A DNA stretch of 64,000 nt from positions 1 to 64,000 of the forward strand of contig CAZSFD010000008.1 in the NCBI GenBank assembly GCA_964606085.1. Direction: 5' to 3'. Below, in pieces: positions 18,120 through 25,980 of the stretch (the first letter of the stretch is position 1; the number at the start of each line of letters is the position of its first letter). The notes below the pieces were generated by a model. It saw nothing but the letters and a program-made list of their open reading frames with translations, was not told where the DNA came from and did not search any database. The position numbers were made by a program, and so were the translations under genes. This stretch comes from CAIQJJ01 sp964606085 (GTDB lineage Bacteria > Chloroflexota > Anaerolineae > Anaerolineales > UBA4823).

Positions 18120-19276
18120 GGCTGCACCGGCTTGAACACGGCATAGGCCACACCGCGGATGAAGGCGCCTTCGTTGATTTTGGGCATGGGAAACTCTTTA
18201 TATTTCGGATTGTTGCTTTCGGGGCGCAAGAGAATGCGCCCGCTGCTGCGCACGAAGCGTTTGAGCGTGGCGTGGCTGCCGGTATCTTCCTCCAGGTCTA
18301 CAATTTCGGCGGCGACGATGTCGTTGTTTTGCGCATCATCTTTCTGGCACAGCAAGACATAGTCGCCCTCGTCAATACCGGCTTTGTTCATGCTATCACC
18401 GGTGACCTTGATCACGAGGTAGCGTTGGTCAAGGGCGAACAGGTTGATGGCGTGGCTGCCCGAACGCAGGTTTTTGACGGTGTGCAGGCGGTTTTCGATG
18501 CGCACATAGGGGATTTCGACATAGTCATCGGCGCTTTTGGGGTCGAAACCCAACGCTCCCCAGCCGCCGGCTGGCACGGCGGCCACCACGCCGTACACGC
18601 GCAAATAATCCTGGGGGGTTGGCATGGCTGTGGTGGTACTCGAACCGGCCTGGGGCGGCGGGGTGGTGGAAGACGATGATGATGCGCTGGCGGCTGGCGC
18701 GGCGGAGGTGGTCGTGTTGGTTGCAGACGCCGGGCCGGAGGCCGTGGTTGAGGCGGTTGTGGTAGCAACGCCGGTGGGTTCTTTGATCAACGCATCGAGG
18801 GTATCGCGCATATCCTGGCAGCGTGTACGATACCAATCCACCGGCTTGGCGCCCAGGGCGGCATGTTTGCCGAGGACTTCAAATTTATCTATACTGGAGC
18901 GCAAATCTACAAAGGCCGGGCCGCGGTTGCCGGGCAATTGCCATTCCACCCAGCCGATCATCCACTCGACCATGGCCACCTGATGATGGGCGGTTTGATA
19001 TTTGCGCACTGCCTGGCGAAAGTAACGCAGCGATTCCTCGCAGTTTCCCAGGCGATAGGCCGCGTAGCCACACTCGCTGAAAATGTCGGCGCATTCGGTG
19101 TGATCGGGCAGCCGGGAGGCCACCATCTCCAACATTTTGATTGACTGCCAGGCGCTCTGCCTATCGGCCTGAATTTGCGTTTCGAGCAGGTCGAGCAGGT
19201 CTTTGGTCGAACCTTCCAAATGACTGCCGCCATCTTTCAACCAACGGTAAGCTGTATCCATTTCAACGCGGTTCAT
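18116..19276 (-). CDS. Helical-repeat (TPR-like) protein fused to LexA/S24 self-cleaving peptidase domain
   Basis: About 386 residues from the ATG at 19276 (a GTG lies one codon earlier; numbers below count from it). Residues 1-165 are helical and TPR-like (SECGYAAYRLGNCEESLRYF). A 50-residue Ala/Ser/Thr/Pro linker follows, then an S24 peptidase domain from about 227. The domain keeps the likely cleavage pair Ala237-Gly238 (AAVPAGGW), the nucleophile Ser296 (KVTGDSMNKAG) and the general-base Lys340 (ATLKRF), the same order as LexA. There is no helix-turn-helix, so it is not a classical repressor. The linker may free the helical part on self-cleavage; this is inferred. It overlaps psuG by 4 bp. 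Confidence 0.82.
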   Translation of the reverse strand: MNRVEMDTAYRWLKDGGSHLEGSTKDLLDLLETQIQADRQSAWQSIKMLEMVASRLPDHTECADIFSECGYAAYRLGNCEESLRYFRQAVRKYQTAHHQVAMVEWMIGWVEWQLPGNRGPAFVDLRSSIDKFEVLGKHAALGAKPVDWYRTRCQDMRDTLDALIKEPTGVATTTASTTASGPASATNTTTSAAPAASASSSSSTTPPPQAGSSTTTAMPTPQDYLRVYGVVAAVPAGGWGALGFDPKSADDYVEIPYVRIENRLHTVKNLRSGSHAINLFALDQRYLVIKVTGDSMNKAGIDEGDYVLLCQKDDAQNNDIVAAEIVDLEEDTGSHATLKRFVRSSGRILLRPESNNPKYKEFPMPKINEGAFIRGVAYAVFKPVQP

Positions 19277-19305
19277 CACAATACCCTTTCACCATTTACA
19301 GAAGT

Positions 19306-20715
19306 TCAGGTTTCTTTTTGGATTGGCTCGCCAATGGCTTCGATGATCTGCGCCGTGCGCATGAGGATGATGTTATCCATGTTCTCGAAGGAAGGGCTGT
19401 CTTTTTTGAGACCGGCGGCTTCGAGGGCGTGGGCGATGCTCATCAGCATTTCGGCCTGCACTTCGGCGCGGGCCAGTTCTTGAAAGGCCTGGCGGCGGGC
19501 TTCGGCATCGGAGCGGGTTTTGTTGGCGGCGCCGATCCAGCGCGCCTTCCAGGTGTTGGTGCGTAAGGACTGCACCTCGCGCTCCAGGTCGGCGTCATTG
19601 ATGGCAAAGTGGCCGATGTCGCAAAAGACCAGTTCGACGCCAAAGCCGCGCAAGTTGTTGCGCGTGGCCGGCGAGAAGAGCGCTTTTTGCACCAGTTCGC
19701 GTGTGATGCTGGGTGATTCCTGGTTACTCAAACCCAATGAGATTAGATCATCCAGGGTGTTATTGGCAATGTAGGCGGTGAGCGCGGTGTCAATGACATT
19801 GGTGACCGCAGCATCCCAGGGCATCAGGCCATCGGCGCGCACGTTGCGGTTGTAGGCCCGGTCTATGATGGCTTTGTTGGAAAAGGGGTAGGGGTCAATC
19901 ATCGCCCGGCCAGCCGGGCCGCTGAAACGTTTGCCCGGCAGAATGCGGTAGCGGAAGGTGACATTGCGCGCTTCGACGGGGATGCCCTCGCGCGTGGTGG
20001 CCTTGTGGCTGCTTTTGCCCAACTGCTCGTCGAGGTTGACGATGTCGGCGATGCGCTCGAAGCGGGAGACGAAGTGTCTGCCGGCAGGGCGCACCGAGGC
20101 TGGCCCGGTCAGCTTCTCGAACAGCACCACATTGCCTGGGGCAATGACCACATACCCCGGCCCGCCGATTTTGAGCAGGGTGTTTTCTTCGCCCGGCGTC
20201 ACCTGCGGCTGGCCGGCTTCCACCCGCAGCAGGGCGTACCCGGGGAAACCAAACATCGAGGCGAGCAAGTAGCGCAGCGCATTTTGGAAGCTCTTCAGTT
20301 CGTACACATCCTGAATGTAACGCGCGCCATACAAAACAACGACCAGCGCGGCGATGAAAATAGCCAGCAGGTAGCGAAACCGCGTGGCGTTTTTGCTGAG
20401 CCACGGCCAGGCCCAGTTGATCAACTGGGTGAGGAAGTCGCGCAGGGTTTTGATCAGGTCAACGAGAAAATCTATCAGGCGTCTGAAAAAAGATGTTTCA
20501 ACCATGCCAAAATCGAACAGATCGATCAGGGTGAACAGGAAAAACACCAGGGCGAAGCTGAAGGTGATGAAAAAAAGCAGGCGAAAACGCGCCCATTTCT
20601 GGTCGCCCAGCATCAGGCTTTGCAGCCAGCTAAACAATACTTGCCGGGCTGGAGAAAAGATGTGCATCTGCAGCCAGGCGATAGGGCCAGTGGGTTTCTT
20701 ACTGATGGGCGGCAT
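19306..20715 (-). CDS. SPFH/band-7-like membrane protein (shorter of a pair)
   Basis: 469 residues. Two membrane segments (about 45-67, FFITFSFALVFFLFTLIDLF, and about 112-131, YLLAIFIAALVVVLYGARYI) flank a short amphipathic region. The cytosolic C-terminal part from about 155 shows SPFH features: PGYVVIAPGNVVLFEKLTGP, an REGIPVEARNVTFRYRI strand pair, and an Ala/Glu/Arg-rich helix (RSDAEARRQAFQELARAEVQAEML) typical of flotillin/stomatin assembly. Such proteins form membrane scaffolds. It starts 3 bp after the stop of its larger neighbour, so the two are probably co-translated and may form a hetero-oligomer. Confidence 0.8.
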   Translation of the reverse strand: MPPISKKPTGPIAWLQMHIFSPARQVLFSWLQSLMLGDQKWARFRLLFFITFSFALVFFLFTLIDLFDFGMVETSFFRRLIDFLVDLIKTLRDFLTQLINWAWPWLSKNATRFRYLLAIFIAALVVVLYGARYIQDVYELKSFQNALRYLLASMFGFPGYALLRVEAGQPQVTPGEENTLLKIGGPGYVVIAPGNVVLFEKLTGPASVRPAGRHFVSRFERIADIVNLDEQLGKSSHKATTREGIPVEARNVTFRYRILPGKRFSGPAGRAMIDPYPFSNKAIIDRAYNRNVRADGLMPWDAAVTNVIDTALTAYIANNTLDDLISLGLSNQESPSITRELVQKALFSPATRNNLRGFGVELVFCDIGHFAINDADLEREVQSLRTNTWKARWIGAANKTRSDAEARRQAFQELARAEVQAEMLMSIAHALEAAGLKKDSPSFENMDNIILMRTAQIIEAIGEPIQKET

Positions 20716-20718
20716 GGC

Positions 20719-22902
20719 TCAGGGAACAAACGGAGGTGTTGGCCCACCCGGCAGGGGGCCATCGGCTGGCTTATCACCGGCAGAAGGGGCGTCTTTGATC
20801 AGCCAGGTACGCAGGTTTTGAATGAATGCCAGGGTATCTTGCGGCAGCAGGCGGCGCGTTTCGGGGTCAATGGCGGCGCGTTCGAGCGATTGGAAAATGC
20901 GCACGGCCATGGCTTCTTTGGTGAACGGCTGCGAATAGATTTCAGACAGGTTTTGAATCAACTTCCGTTGGGCGTCGGCGCGGGCGGCGCTGCGGCCTTT
21001 CATAATGGCGATGTCGTAATCGCTCATCGTCTCCAGGGCTTCGCTTTCCCAACGCGCCCGCCAGTTATCCACGCGCTGCTGGCCGATGGCCGGGTCGCTG
21101 ATGCGCAGCTCAGAAAAACCCGCCACCAGCACCTTGATGCCGCGGTCGCGCAGCACCTTGGGGTTGCGCAGTTCGAGGACGGGGTGGTCGAGAATGTACG
21201 TTTCTGGGTCGAGGATGTCATCTTTTTGTGGCGGCTGCCCGTCGCGGCGGCGGATCAGGCGGTAGGCCAACACGCCCTGGTAGCGCATGGTGCGGCCCAA
21301 TTTGGCCTTCGCATCCCCCACCTGGGAGGGCTTTTCCAATTCCAGGCCCAGCAGTTTGTCGAACGGGTAGCGCGAAATAAACGCCCGGTAATGCTCCGTG
21401 GCCACTTGCGGCGTCAGCTTCGTCCAGTCGGTCACTTCGTCTTTGCCGGGGTTGCGGGCGTTGGCATACAGGGCGGCGAACACGCGCCGCTCATCGAAAT
21501 AAAAAGGCGACGATCCGATGCGCCGGGGCGGACGATAGGAGGGGGGAATTTGCTGCGCGGTGTAAAAGCGATGCAAGAAGCGATCAATGACCTGCCGACA
21601 GCCCCCTCCCAGGCTCTGATAAAAATCTATCGCCTGCGCCGCCTGGCTGGTCAACAAATCGGCCAGGAATTTTTTCACCTGGCGCGCTTCGGCCTTGTCA
21701 TTCATCACTTCGTCCACCAGTTGGTTCAGCACATCCTGGTTGATCACAAAACGGTGCAGCGTTTCGGTATCCACCGGCTTCAAGCGGTTGACAAAGCCCC
21801 GGTAAGCCGCCTGCCGGTTGGCATACAAATTGGAGATAAACTTTTGCACCGCGCCGGGTTTGCGCAAGCGCAGCGAACGCACAAAGCGCAGCAAGGCGGC
21901 TTCGTCAAGGCCCTGCTTTTCCAGGTCGGTGAGCAAATTTTCGATTTGCAGGCGATCCTGGGTGAAGCCATGAATTTCGCGCTTGTCTTCGATGTCCATA
22001 TCTACGGCATCGTTATCTTGCGAAATCCCTTTGATGTAATCCACTTTGCGCCAGCGCGCCTCGCTGCCAGAGCCATCGCGGATGGTCTTCTTGTCCACGC
22101 TGAGTACACGCAGGTTTTCTGGCCTGTCGCCACCCACATAGGCCACATCCAGCACATCGGGCAATTGTCCGAGCGAGAAGATGGTCAGGACGATGTTGGA
22201 AAATACCTCGATGCCATCGCTGGTATAGGCTTTCACGCCCTTGCCGTCATCGCCCGGGTTGGTGCGAAACTGACGGCGCAGATCAGCCACGCCGCGAATG
22301 CGTTCATCCGCACCCAGGAAGACGATTCCCGGCCCTTCGGCGCGGGCCAGCTTGGGCACATCGAAGGTCTCTGGCCGGCGGCGCAGGCGATCCACAAGGA
22401 TTTTGAGGGGGTTGACCGAGGCAAGCGGCTTCGATTTTTTCTCCAGCACGATGGCGCTGTTCATATCCACGAAAATCAACCCCGGGTAAGGCCGATTCAA
22501 TTCCTCGTGACGGGCAATCTGCACCCCTTTTTCGATGAAGATGGCCGGCCCGTGCCGGTGAAAGGCATAACGCGCCAGGCGCCAAAACACCTTCCAACGC
22601 TCGCCGAGGGTTTGCACCGGCAAAATAAACTGCGAAGCGAACAAGATGGAGACCACCAACGAAACAATAAACACCAGCACAAACTTGATCAGGTTCGCAA
22701 TTGCCTGACGCAAGTCGGCATCCGATGGCACCCAGGTTGAATCGACAGAAGTAAACAGTTGCAAAACCGAGCTGCCCCCCTTGCGCAGAAACACCCCCAC
22801 CACATCATCCCAATACAACCCACAGTAAAGCAGCACCAATCCGATAATCAGCGCCGAACGCCAAAAATTCGTACTTTGGTAAAAACGTTTTTTAACCAGC
22901 AC
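20719..22902 (-). CDS. Large SPFH-like membrane protein (longer of a pair)
   Basis: About 727 residues from a GTG at 22902, which has a GGGAG motif 8 nt upstream; a TTG at 22920 would add six residues. Two membrane segments near the N-terminus (SALIIGLVLLYCGLYW and FVLVFIVSLVVSILFASQFIL) are followed by an SPFH-type core (GPAIFIEKGVQI, GLIFVDMNSAIVLEKK, VKAYTSDGIEVFSNIVLTIF) and a long helical tail (RSAARADAQRKLIQNLSEIY). The C-terminus is Pro/Gly-rich (GDKPADGPLPGGPTPP). It lacks a recognisable enzyme motif. Position 3 bp before the second SPFH gene argues for a joint membrane complex. Confidence 0.75.
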   Translation of the reverse strand: MLVKKRFYQSTNFWRSALIIGLVLLYCGLYWDDVVGVFLRKGGSSVLQLFTSVDSTWVPSDADLRQAIANLIKFVLVFIVSLVVSILFASQFILPVQTLGERWKVFWRLARYAFHRHGPAIFIEKGVQIARHEELNRPYPGLIFVDMNSAIVLEKKSKPLASVNPLKILVDRLRRRPETFDVPKLARAEGPGIVFLGADERIRGVADLRRQFRTNPGDDGKGVKAYTSDGIEVFSNIVLTIFSLGQLPDVLDVAYVGGDRPENLRVLSVDKKTIRDGSGSEARWRKVDYIKGISQDNDAVDMDIEDKREIHGFTQDRLQIENLLTDLEKQGLDEAALLRFVRSLRLRKPGAVQKFISNLYANRQAAYRGFVNRLKPVDTETLHRFVINQDVLNQLVDEVMNDKAEARQVKKFLADLLTSQAAQAIDFYQSLGGGCRQVIDRFLHRFYTAQQIPPSYRPPRRIGSSPFYFDERRVFAALYANARNPGKDEVTDWTKLTPQVATEHYRAFISRYPFDKLLGLELEKPSQVGDAKAKLGRTMRYQGVLAYRLIRRRDGQPPQKDDILDPETYILDHPVLELRNPKVLRDRGIKVLVAGFSELRISDPAIGQQRVDNWRARWESEALETMSDYDIAIMKGRSAARADAQRKLIQNLSEIYSQPFTKEAMAVRIFQSLERAAIDPETRRLLPQDTLAFIQNLRTWLIKDAPSAGDKPADGPLPGGPTPPFVP

Positions 22903-22969
22903 TGCATAAGCTCCCGCCAATCAGTATATACTTGCCGGATCAGGTTTGTCAAGCCAGGGTGGTAAGACC

Positions 22970-24235
22970 CTAATTGGCCGGGTGTTCTGAGGCCAAAACC
23001 AGCGCCAGATCGTCTCCGGCGCGCACCTGCCGTAAGGGTACCCCCAGCATTTGCATTTGTAAGACCAATTCAGCATTGTTTTGTGCGCTGCCAAACGTAG
23101 ATGGGTCAACCAGCACGGCCACCGGGCGCAGCGCCTGGCGGGTGAGGTTGTCGGCCACCAGGGCCAGGGTGGGGTCTGTTTCGGGCGTGACGAAGACCAC
23201 GGTCGTCCCCTGCATGAGGTGATGCGATTGGGTTTCGAGCAAACCCTGCAGCGGCAGTGTGCCTTCGCAGCGTAAAACCGCCAGGGCGTCCAAAATTTTA
23301 CCCAACTGGCGCGGCCCGCGGTCGGGCGGCAGCAAAACCAGGTTTTGTCCAACCGCCACCAGCCCCACCGAACGTCCCAGGCGCAGGTAGTAACGCGCCA
23401 AAGAAGCCGCCAGGCAGATGGTGTATTCTTCGGTGGAAGGCAGCAAGGGGATATCTTCAGCGTGCAGCCAGAGGTCTTGCGGCGAGTCGTCAAATTCGGG
23501 AAAGGGCAAGGCCGCCTGGCATTTTTGCGCCGCGTCGAGGAAAATCCACACATCGGCCAGGGGGTCGAGTTCAAATTCTTTGACCATGAAGCGGTCGCGC
23601 CGGGCGGTGCTGGCCCAGTGAATGCGATTGAGCGGGTCGCCGGGGACATACTCACGCACGCCCGAAGCATTGGGCGTCACCTGTGGCGTGCGGCGGCGCA
23701 GGGCATCGCCGCCGGAAAGCAAACCGGGCGGGTTGGGAAAAGCATGTACCGGGATCAACTTGGGGTAAACGATCAACGTATCTTCCGCCGGAAAACTGCG
23801 GCTGGCCGGGAACAGACCGAATAGATCGCCCGAAGCCAACACCGTCGGCCCCAGCACAAAAGCCCCCCGCTGGCGCAGACGTGTGCGCGCCAGATACGAA
23901 CGCCCCTGGCGGCTATCCAACAAGGTCAACACCTGCGAACCGCGCGAACCGAGTAACTTCGACTCGTCGCGCACTTCCACCCACAGATGCGGCATACGGC
24001 TGCGGTTGCGGATGTCGAAACGCTCCTCGAACACCTGCCCCACCTGCGCCCGCAACGAACGCGCCGAACGCGCCAGCACCAAACCACGCAACGAAAACCG
24101 CGACCACACGGCGCTGCTGAGGAGCAAAATACCCCACAAATAGGCCATGCGGTAATAGGTCAGCCCGCCGGTCGCCGCCGCGGCGATCACGCTGAACACC
24201 AAAAGCAGCAAAACCACCCGTTGAGCCGGGTTCAT
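22970..24235 (-). CDS. DUF58 (YeaD2-type) protein, MoxR partner
   Basis: 421 residues. Two N-terminal membrane helices (VVLLLLVFSVIAAAATGG and LWGILLLSSAVW) are followed by a beta region and the DUF58 signature VREYVPGDPLNRIHWASTARR at about 225, then a von Willebrand A-like fold. DUF58 proteins regularly accompany MoxR AAA ATPases and are thought to be their membrane-bound clients or adaptors in maturation of surface or metal-dependent complexes. Its ATG directly abuts the MoxR stop (TGAATG), a sign of translational coupling. Confidence 0.9.
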   Translation of the reverse strand: MNPAQRVVLLLLVFSVIAAAATGGLTYYRMAYLWGILLLSSAVWSRFSLRGLVLARSARSLRAQVGQVFEERFDIRNRSRMPHLWVEVRDESKLLGSRGSQVLTLLDSRQGRSYLARTRLRQRGAFVLGPTVLASGDLFGLFPASRSFPAEDTLIVYPKLIPVHAFPNPPGLLSGGDALRRRTPQVTPNASGVREYVPGDPLNRIHWASTARRDRFMVKEFELDPLADVWIFLDAAQKCQAALPFPEFDDSPQDLWLHAEDIPLLPSTEEYTICLAASLARYYLRLGRSVGLVAVGQNLVLLPPDRGPRQLGKILDALAVLRCEGTLPLQGLLETQSHHLMQGTTVVFVTPETDPTLALVADNLTRQALRPVAVLVDPSTFGSAQNNAELVLQMQMLGVPLRQVRAGDDLALVLASEHPAN

Positions 24236-25192
24236 TCAGGCCCCCTTATGCACATCGCCGCCGGGAACCGGCAAATGGGCCATGATCTCCTGCAAAATTT
24301 GGGCGGCGGTCAGGTCGCGCAAGCGCGCCGCCGGGCCTAAGATCACCCGATGGGCGAGGGCTGGCACGAGCAGCGCCTTCACGTCATCGGGCAGGACGAA
24401 ATCGCGCCCTTGCACGGCCGCCCGCGCCTGCCCGGTGCGATAGAGCGCCAGGCTGCCGCGTGGGCTGGCCCCCAGGTAGACATCGGCATGGGTGCGCGTC
24501 TCACGCGCCAGGCTGACGATATATTCTTTGACGGCTGGCGAAACGTACACTTTCTTGACCGCTTCCTGGGCGGTGCGCAATTCTTCAACTGAAATCACCT
24601 GGCCCAAAGCATCCAGCGGGTGTTTGAACTGCTGCCGGTCGAGGATGTCAATTTCTTCTGATTTATCAGGATACCCCAGGCGCATACGCATCAAAAAGCG
24701 ATCCAACTGCGCTTCAGGGAGCGGGAAGGTGCCTTCGTATTCGATGGGGTTTTGCGTGGCCAGCACCAGGAAGGGCAGCGGCAGGGCGTGGGTGACGCCA
24801 TCCACCGTGATCTGGCGCTCTTCCATGGCTTCCAGCAGGGCGGCCTGGGTTTTGGGGGTGGCGCGGTTGATTTCGTCGGCCAAAACGACCTGGGCCACAA
24901 TCGGCCCTGGGCGAAATTCAAATTCTCGGCTGACCTGGTTGAAAATCGAAACCCCGGTCACGTCGCTGGGCAGCATATCGGGCGTGAATTGGATGCGGCT
25001 GAACGAACAGCCCAACGAGCGCGCCAGACTGCGCGCCAGAACGGTCTTGCCCACGCCCGGCACATCTTCAATCAACAAATGCCCCTGGCAAAGCAAGCTG
25101 ATCACCGCCAGTTCAACCGCGCTGCGCTTGCCCACGATTACTTTTTCGATATTGGCAATGATTTTTTCTGCAAGGTTTTGCACGTCGGACAT
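24236..25192 (-). CDS. MoxR-family AAA ATPase
   Basis: 318 residues, the common MoxR length. Walker A is EDVPGVGKTVLARSLA at about 39-54, Walker B LADEINRATPKTQAALLEAM at about 105-124, with sensor 1 ATQNPIEYEGTFPLPEAQLDRF and the C-terminal lid domain (GASPRGSLALYR). These cytosolic chaperone-like ATPases use ATP to remodel or insert cofactors into partner proteins, usually with a DUF58 protein, which is the next gene. It is the first gene of the minus-strand array that runs to 9337. Confidence 0.93.
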   Translation of the reverse strand: MSDVQNLAEKIIANIEKVIVGKRSAVELAVISLLCQGHLLIEDVPGVGKTVLARSLARSLGCSFSRIQFTPDMLPSDVTGVSIFNQVSREFEFRPGPIVAQVVLADEINRATPKTQAALLEAMEERQITVDGVTHALPLPFLVLATQNPIEYEGTFPLPEAQLDRFLMRMRLGYPDKSEEIDILDRQQFKHPLDALGQVISVEELRTAQEAVKKVYVSPAVKEYIVSLARETRTHADVYLGASPRGSLALYRTGQARAAVQGRDFVLPDDVKALLVPALAHRVILGPAARLRDLTAAQILQEIMAHLPVPGGDVHKGA

Positions 25193-25261
25193 GGTTGTCT
25201 CCTGATTTTTGAATGCCGGAAAATTTCGTGAATGTTATCATATTTCACTTATGGTGCAGGA

Positions 25262-25267
25262 TATACT
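25262..25267 (+). promoter_or_regulatory. -10-like box TATACT 6 nt before ATG
   Basis: TATACT is followed by ATTGCT and then the ATG at 25274. This supports 25274 rather than 25232 as the start and suggests a leaderless transcript. No Shine-Dalgarno sequence is visible. Confidence 0.45.
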
Positions 25268-25273
25268 ATTGCT

Positions 25274-25957
25274 ATGAAATGGCTGACCCCTTTGCTCAAA
25301 ATTTTCTTCAGGCTGCTGTACGGCCCGTTTGCCTGGACGTATGACCTGGTGGCGGCGACCGTTTCGGTGGGCCAGTGGCGTGGGTGGGTGTTTGCCGTAC
25401 TGCCCTACCTGGATGGGCCACGCGTGCTGGAATTGGGGCATGGGCCGGGGCATCTGCAGCAGGCGCTATGCCAGCGCGGCCAATGTGCCTTTGGCCTGGA
25501 TGCCAGCCCGCAAATGGGCCGCCTGGCCCGTCGGCGCTTGCAGCGCGCCGGGCAGGCTGCCCGCCTGACGCGCGGCCTGGCGCAGCAGCTTCCCTATCCT
25601 GCGGGCCGTTTCGATCAGGTGGTGGCGACCTTTCCCACCGAATACATCGTCCATCCGCACACCCTGGCCGAGATCAAACGCGTGCTGAAGCCCGGCGGCG
25701 AGTTGCTCATCGTGCCGACGGCGTGGATCAGCGGGCGGGGCTGGCTGCACCGGGCGGCGGCCACGCTGTTCGCCGTCACCGGGCAGGCCCCGGCCTGGGA
25801 GAAGCGCCTGTTAGCGCCATTTCGCCAGGCCAGGTTCGAGGTGCAGGTGGAATGGATCGAGCAGCCACACAGCCGGTTGCTGCTCATACGCGCGTTCAGC
25901 CCAAACGAGTCATCCCCCCGCCAAAGCCAGCGAGGGGATGACAAAGGAAAACGATAG
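25274..25957 (+). CDS. Class I SAM-dependent methyltransferase
   Basis: 227 residues from the ATG at 25274. The Rossmann-fold motif I is VLELGHGPGHLQ (about 55-66), the acidic end of strand 2 is FGLDASPQMG, and the post-core segment reads VVATFPTEYIVHPHTLAEIKRVLKPGGELLIVPT, as in methyltransferase type 11/25 proteins. It should transfer a methyl group from S-adenosylmethionine to a small molecule or lipid; the substrate cannot be told. It is divergent from the MoxR gene and stands alone. An earlier in-frame start at 25232 would place the TATACT box inside the gene and is disfavoured. Confidence 0.8.
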   Translation: MKWLTPLLKIFFRLLYGPFAWTYDLVAATVSVGQWRGWVFAVLPYLDGPRVLELGHGPGHLQQALCQRGQCAFGLDASPQMGRLARRRLQRAGQAARLTRGLAQQLPYPAGRFDQVVATFPTEYIVHPHTLAEIKRVLKPGGELLIVPTAWISGRGWLHRAAATLFAVTGQAPAWEKRLLAPFRQARFEVQVEWIEQPHSRLLLIRAFSPNESSPRQSQRGDDKGKR

Positions 25958-25980
25958 AAAACAAGCCAATACGGGGCAAT

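Noticed and set aside
20005..22740. A 911-codon open frame on the + strand
   Set aside because: It is antisense to both SPFH genes, whose proteins show real domains. Its translation is low-complexity, rich in His, Gln and Gly, with no family motif; long shadows are expected in GC-rich DNA.
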